From positions 1 through 7,431 of the forward strand of contig JBOHUX010000118.1 in the NCBI GenBank assembly GCA_050734915.1: DNA of 7,431 bases. The letters are read 5' to 3'. The number at the start of each line of letters is the position of its first letter. Position 1 is the first letter of the stretch. Both the position numbers and the translations under genes were made by a program. The notes beneath the pieces were generated by a model, which was not told the origin of the DNA, ran no database searches, and was given only the letters and a program-made list of their open reading frames with translations. The stretch is from JBOHUX01 sp050734915. GTDB taxonomy: Bacteria > Chloroflexota > Dormibacteria > Dormibacterales > Dormibacteraceae. Below are positions 5,862 to 7,431 of this stretch, piece after piece.

Positions 5862-6329
5862 ATGATCACGGTCAAGGACGTCATGAACCACCAGGTGATC
5901 TCCTTCCAGGAGCAAACCCCGGTCCGAGAGGTGGCCCGCACGCTCACCGAGAAGCGGATCACGGGGGCCCCGGTCCTGGACTCCGCCGGCAACGTCGTCG
6001 GCATCGTGTCCGAGATCGACGTCCTCACCAAGAGGGGGCGGGTGGCAGCTGACATCATGTCCCCCCACGTGATCGCCGTCACCGAGGACACCGGGATCGA
6101 GGAGGCGGCCCGCCTCCTCGCCGGAGAGCGGATCAGGCGCCTGCCCGTGCTCGCGGGAGGGCGGATGGTGGGCCTCATCAGCCGCTCGGACGTCCTCGAG
6201 TTCTTCACCCACAGTCACTGGATCTGCGCCGGCTGCGGCCACACCGAGCACGGGCTCGAGCAGCCGGACCGATGCGACATGTGCGGCGGGGCCGACTTTC
6301 ACCTGGACCGCGCCGCACCCGGGTCGTGA
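5862..6329 (+). CDS. Tandem CBS-domain protein with C-terminal rubredoxin-like zinc ribbon
   Basis: The 155-residue product opens with CBS domain 1 (about 1-57: VKDVMNHQVISF, then RITGAPVLDSAGNVVGIVSEIDVL). CBS domain 2 (about 60-115) reads ADIMSPHVIAVTED, then RIRRLPVLAGGRMVGLISRSDVL. CBS pairs generally bind adenine nucleotides such as AMP, ATP or SAM and act as sensors. After residue 119 comes a compact zinc ribbon: Trp120, then CAGC (122-125), 12 residues, and CDMC (138-141), followed by GGADFHL. Four cysteines in two CxxC knuckles are the expected zinc or iron ligands. The protein has no membrane segment or partner domain, so it may be a stand-alone energy or redox sensor. The ligand and target are unknown. 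The ATG at 5862 has a GGGGAGG site. The preceding gap suggests it may be transcribed separately from the dehydratase. Confidence 0.9.
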   Translation: MITVKDVMNHQVISFQEQTPVREVARTLTEKRITGAPVLDSAGNVVGIVSEIDVLTKRGRVAADIMSPHVIAVTEDTGIEEAARLLAGERIRRLPVLAGGRMVGLISRSDVLEFFTHSHWICAGCGHTEHGLEQPDRCDMCGGADFHLDRAAPGS

Positions 6330-6332
6330 TCC

Positions 6333-6351
6333 AGGCGGCCGGGCGCCTTTC
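6333..6351 (+). terminator. Weak terminator-like hairpin after the CBS-zinc ribbon gene
   Basis: AGGCG (6333-6337) and CGCCT (6344-6348) form a perfect 5-bp stem with a GCCGGG loop. It is followed by TT and a C-run rather than a full T-tract, and starts 4 nt after the stop codon. The position fits a terminator; the short stem and poor tail keep confidence low. Confidence 0.3.
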
Positions 6352-6413
6352 CCCCGCTCCTTAACGGCACGGCTTGCGGGAGGGCCGGGGGTGGCGTCGA
6401 ATGACAGCCGGAG

Positions 6414-6887
6414 ATGACCCGAAAGCCCCTTGCTGTACTCATCTGCGCCGAGATCGCCGTCGGTGCCGCCCTGGTCACGGTCGCGTGGCGCGTGATCGCT
6501 GGCGTCGAGCACCCGCGCCGGGCTCCGGTGGCCGCTGCCCAGCGGGGGACCCCGACCGGCGCCGCACCCGCCCCTGGATCGGGTCCGGCGACCGGTTCCG
6601 CGCCTTTTCTCCCCGCCCTGCCGGCGGCCGGATCGCGGCCGAGCCGGGCCCACCTCGCCACCGATCGGGGCTTCATGCGGGGGCAGCTGTCGGGCATCAA
6701 CCGCGAGCAGTCGGCCTGGGCCAAGGCCGAGTGGGGGATCATCGACGCCGTGCTGGGCGCGGCTCGCCGCTACATCGAGGGCGTGGTCGTGCCGGCCGTC
6801 GAGCGGTCGGAGAGGCCCCGCGCCGGGCCGGCCGGCGTGGGGGCCCCGGGAGGCTCCGCCGGGCCGTCCGTCCGCACGATCGAATGA
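6414..6887 (+). CDS. Small single-pass membrane-anchored hypothetical protein, 157 residues
   Basis: I do not recognise this protein. A basic start (MTRKP) precedes one hydrophobic segment (about 6-30, LAVLICAEIAVGAALVTVAW), which suggests an N-in signal anchor with the rest outside the cytoplasm. An Ala/Pro/Gly-rich linker (about 36-76) leads to a helical segment (about 77-130, including REQSAWAKAEWGIIDAVLGAARRYIEGVV). A Gly/Pro-rich tail follows. Cys11 is not in a proper lipobox, and Glu13 within the membrane segment is unusual. An in-frame TGA at 6402-6404 forces the start to be at or after 6405, leaving ATG 6414. GGAG touches that ATG with no spacing, so initiation is unclear. It is separated by 84 bp from the CBS gene and faces the reductase gene on the other strand. 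Codon use and the amphipathic C-terminal half support a real gene, but no function can be given. Confidence 0.6.
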   Translation: MTRKPLAVLICAEIAVGAALVTVAWRVIAGVEHPRRAPVAAAQRGTPTGAAPAPGSGPATGSAPFLPALPAAGSRPSRAHLATDRGFMRGQLSGINREQSAWAKAEWGIIDAVLGAARRYIEGVVVPAVERSERPRAGPAGVGAPGGSAGPSVRTIE

Positions 6888-7002
6888 GGGTCCCCGATCT
6901 CAACCCGGAAGCCGATCTAAGCCCGGAGGGCAAGCCCAGCCCGGGGCCCGAGCTGGACGGGGAAGGTCAGGACGGTGGTCAAGCCCGGAGCTCCGCTCAC
7001 TA

Positions 7003-7038
7003 CGCGGCGGGACCGGCCCGCGCCACCGGCCCGCCGCG
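7003..7038. terminator. Strong GC-rich hairpin between convergent genes, probable bidirectional terminator
   Basis: CGCGGCGGG (7003-7011) pairs with CCCGCCGCG (7030-7038). CCGG (7013-7016) pairs with CCGG (7026-7029), giving a 13-bp stem with one bulged A (7012) and a 9-base loop. It lies between the 3' ends of the + strand gene ending at 6887 and the - strand gene ending at 7053, where a shared terminator is expected. No T-tract follows on either strand. The rest of the gap (6888-7002) holds only scattered AAGCCCGG-like words and no recognised feature. Confidence 0.5.
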
Positions 7039-7052
7039 GCCGCGGGGGCGAA

Positions 7053-7431
7053 TCAGCCCCTCGCCGCCGACAGTGCCGAACGCATCAGCTCGGACAGGGT
7101 CGGGTAGGCGTGCATGGCCTCGGCCACCGCGCCGACGAAAACGCCCCCCGCCATCATGGCGACCGCCTCGTGGATCATCGATCCCGCCTCCTCGGCGACG
7201 ATCGAGCAGCCGAGGAGCTCTCCCGAGCCCGAGTCGGCGACCACCTTGACGCCGCCGTGGAGGAGCCCGTCGATCTGTGCCTTCTCGGCGTCGGCAAGCG
7301 GCGCATACCCGACCCTGACCGCGCGGCCGGTCTCGCGGGCGGCGGCTTCGGTGACGCCGACCGAGGCCACCTCGGGATCGGTGAAGGTGACTCGGGGGAC
7401 CACCCGCAGGTCGATTGCTTCGGACCCGGCC
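7053..7431 (-). CDS. FAD-dependent pyridine nucleotide-disulfide oxidoreductase (MerA/Lpd-like), C-terminal dimerisation domain (5' end outside window)
   Basis: The frame is open from the window edge to a stop at 7053-7055, giving the last 125 or so residues; the GTG at 7401-7403 is internal. VPRVTFTDPEVASVGVTE opens the dimerisation domain of class I flavoprotein disulfide reductases. LLGCSIVAEEAG and IHEAVAMM follow, then HAYPTLSELMRSAL. In lipoamide dehydrogenase and glutathione reductase the residue before Pro in this last motif is the catalytic His. Here it is Tyr (codon at 7104-7106), as in mercuric-reductase-like relatives to my knowledge. The C-terminal Cys pair of classical MerA is absent, so mercury reduction cannot be assumed. 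The FAD and NAD(P)H domains and redox-active CxxxxC would lie beyond the window. The most likely product is a MerA-like NAD(P)H oxidoreductase of unknown substrate. Confidence 0.88.
   Translation of the reverse strand, partial: AGSEAIDLRVVPRVTFTDPEVASVGVTEAAARETGRAVRVGYAPLADAEKAQIDGLLHGGVKVVADSGSGELLGCSIVAEEAGSMIHEAVAMMAGGVFVGAVAEAMHAYPTLSELMRSALSAARG

Noticed and set aside
6441..6449. Lipobox around Cys11 of the membrane-anchored protein
   Set aside because: Ile precedes the Cys where Gly, Ala or Ser is required, and the hydrophobic stretch before it is too short for a lipoprotein signal.
7034..7045. 12-bp palindrome CCGCGGCCGCGG as a protein-binding site
   Set aside because: It overlaps the larger convergent hairpin and is made only of G and C. 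It is probably a by-product of composition.
6884..7249. ORF beginning with an ATGA overlap (ATG 6884) at the end of the membrane-anchored protein gene
   Set aside because: The overlap and the first 40 or so codons look tempting. However, the frame passes through the strong hairpin and continues antisense to the reductase gene with Arg/Pro/Ser-rich shadow sequence.

Overview
This is a very GC-rich (roughly 70% by eye), gene-dense bacterial window. All genes but one lie on the + strand, with short gaps or overlaps between them. Base composition, GTG starts without Shine-Dalgarno sequences, and a TATAAT box almost touching a start codon recall Chloroflexota, Dormibacterota or Actinomycetota-like environmental lineages. 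Nothing here fixes the taxon, and that placement is inference.

Layout: (1) 1-434 is the 3' end of a VirB4/TraC-type ATPase whose start lies outside the window. (2) 435-468 holds a perfect 18-bp palindrome followed by TATAAT. (3) 469-2409 encodes a GH36-type alpha-galactosidase with both catalytic Asp motifs. (4) 2419-3015 encodes a 198-residue protein I do not recognise. (5) 3026-3511 is D-aminoacyl-tRNA deacylase (dtd), overlapping by 8 bp (6) 3504-4481, an EamA/DMT-family permease. (7) 4532-5770 is a serine/threonine dehydratase with a repeat-encoded N-terminal extension and a Gly-rich C-terminal insert. (8) 5862-6329 is a two-CBS protein ending in a four-Cys zinc ribbon. (9) 6414-6887 encodes a small membrane-anchored protein of unknown function. 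(10) A strong hairpin at 7003-7038 separates it from (11) 7053-7431, on the - strand, the C-terminal part of a MerA/Lpd-type flavin disulfide reductase that runs off the window.

The spacing suggests that 469-4481, and possibly up to 5770, is one transcription unit: galactoside hydrolysis, unknown protein, D-aminoacyl-tRNA proofreading, metabolite/amino-acid export and Ser/Thr deamination. Dtd, a DMT permease and the dehydratase could loosely share an amino-acid theme, but this may simply be co-transcription of unrelated genes. I see no RNA gene, CRISPR array, insertion sequence or integrase, and no gene-free stretch over 300 bases. I found no convincing new multi-gene system. The points most worth a second look are the palindrome/promoter at 435-469, the in-frame 12-bp repeat array in the dehydratase gene, the CBS-zinc ribbon fusion, and the two unrecognised proteins.
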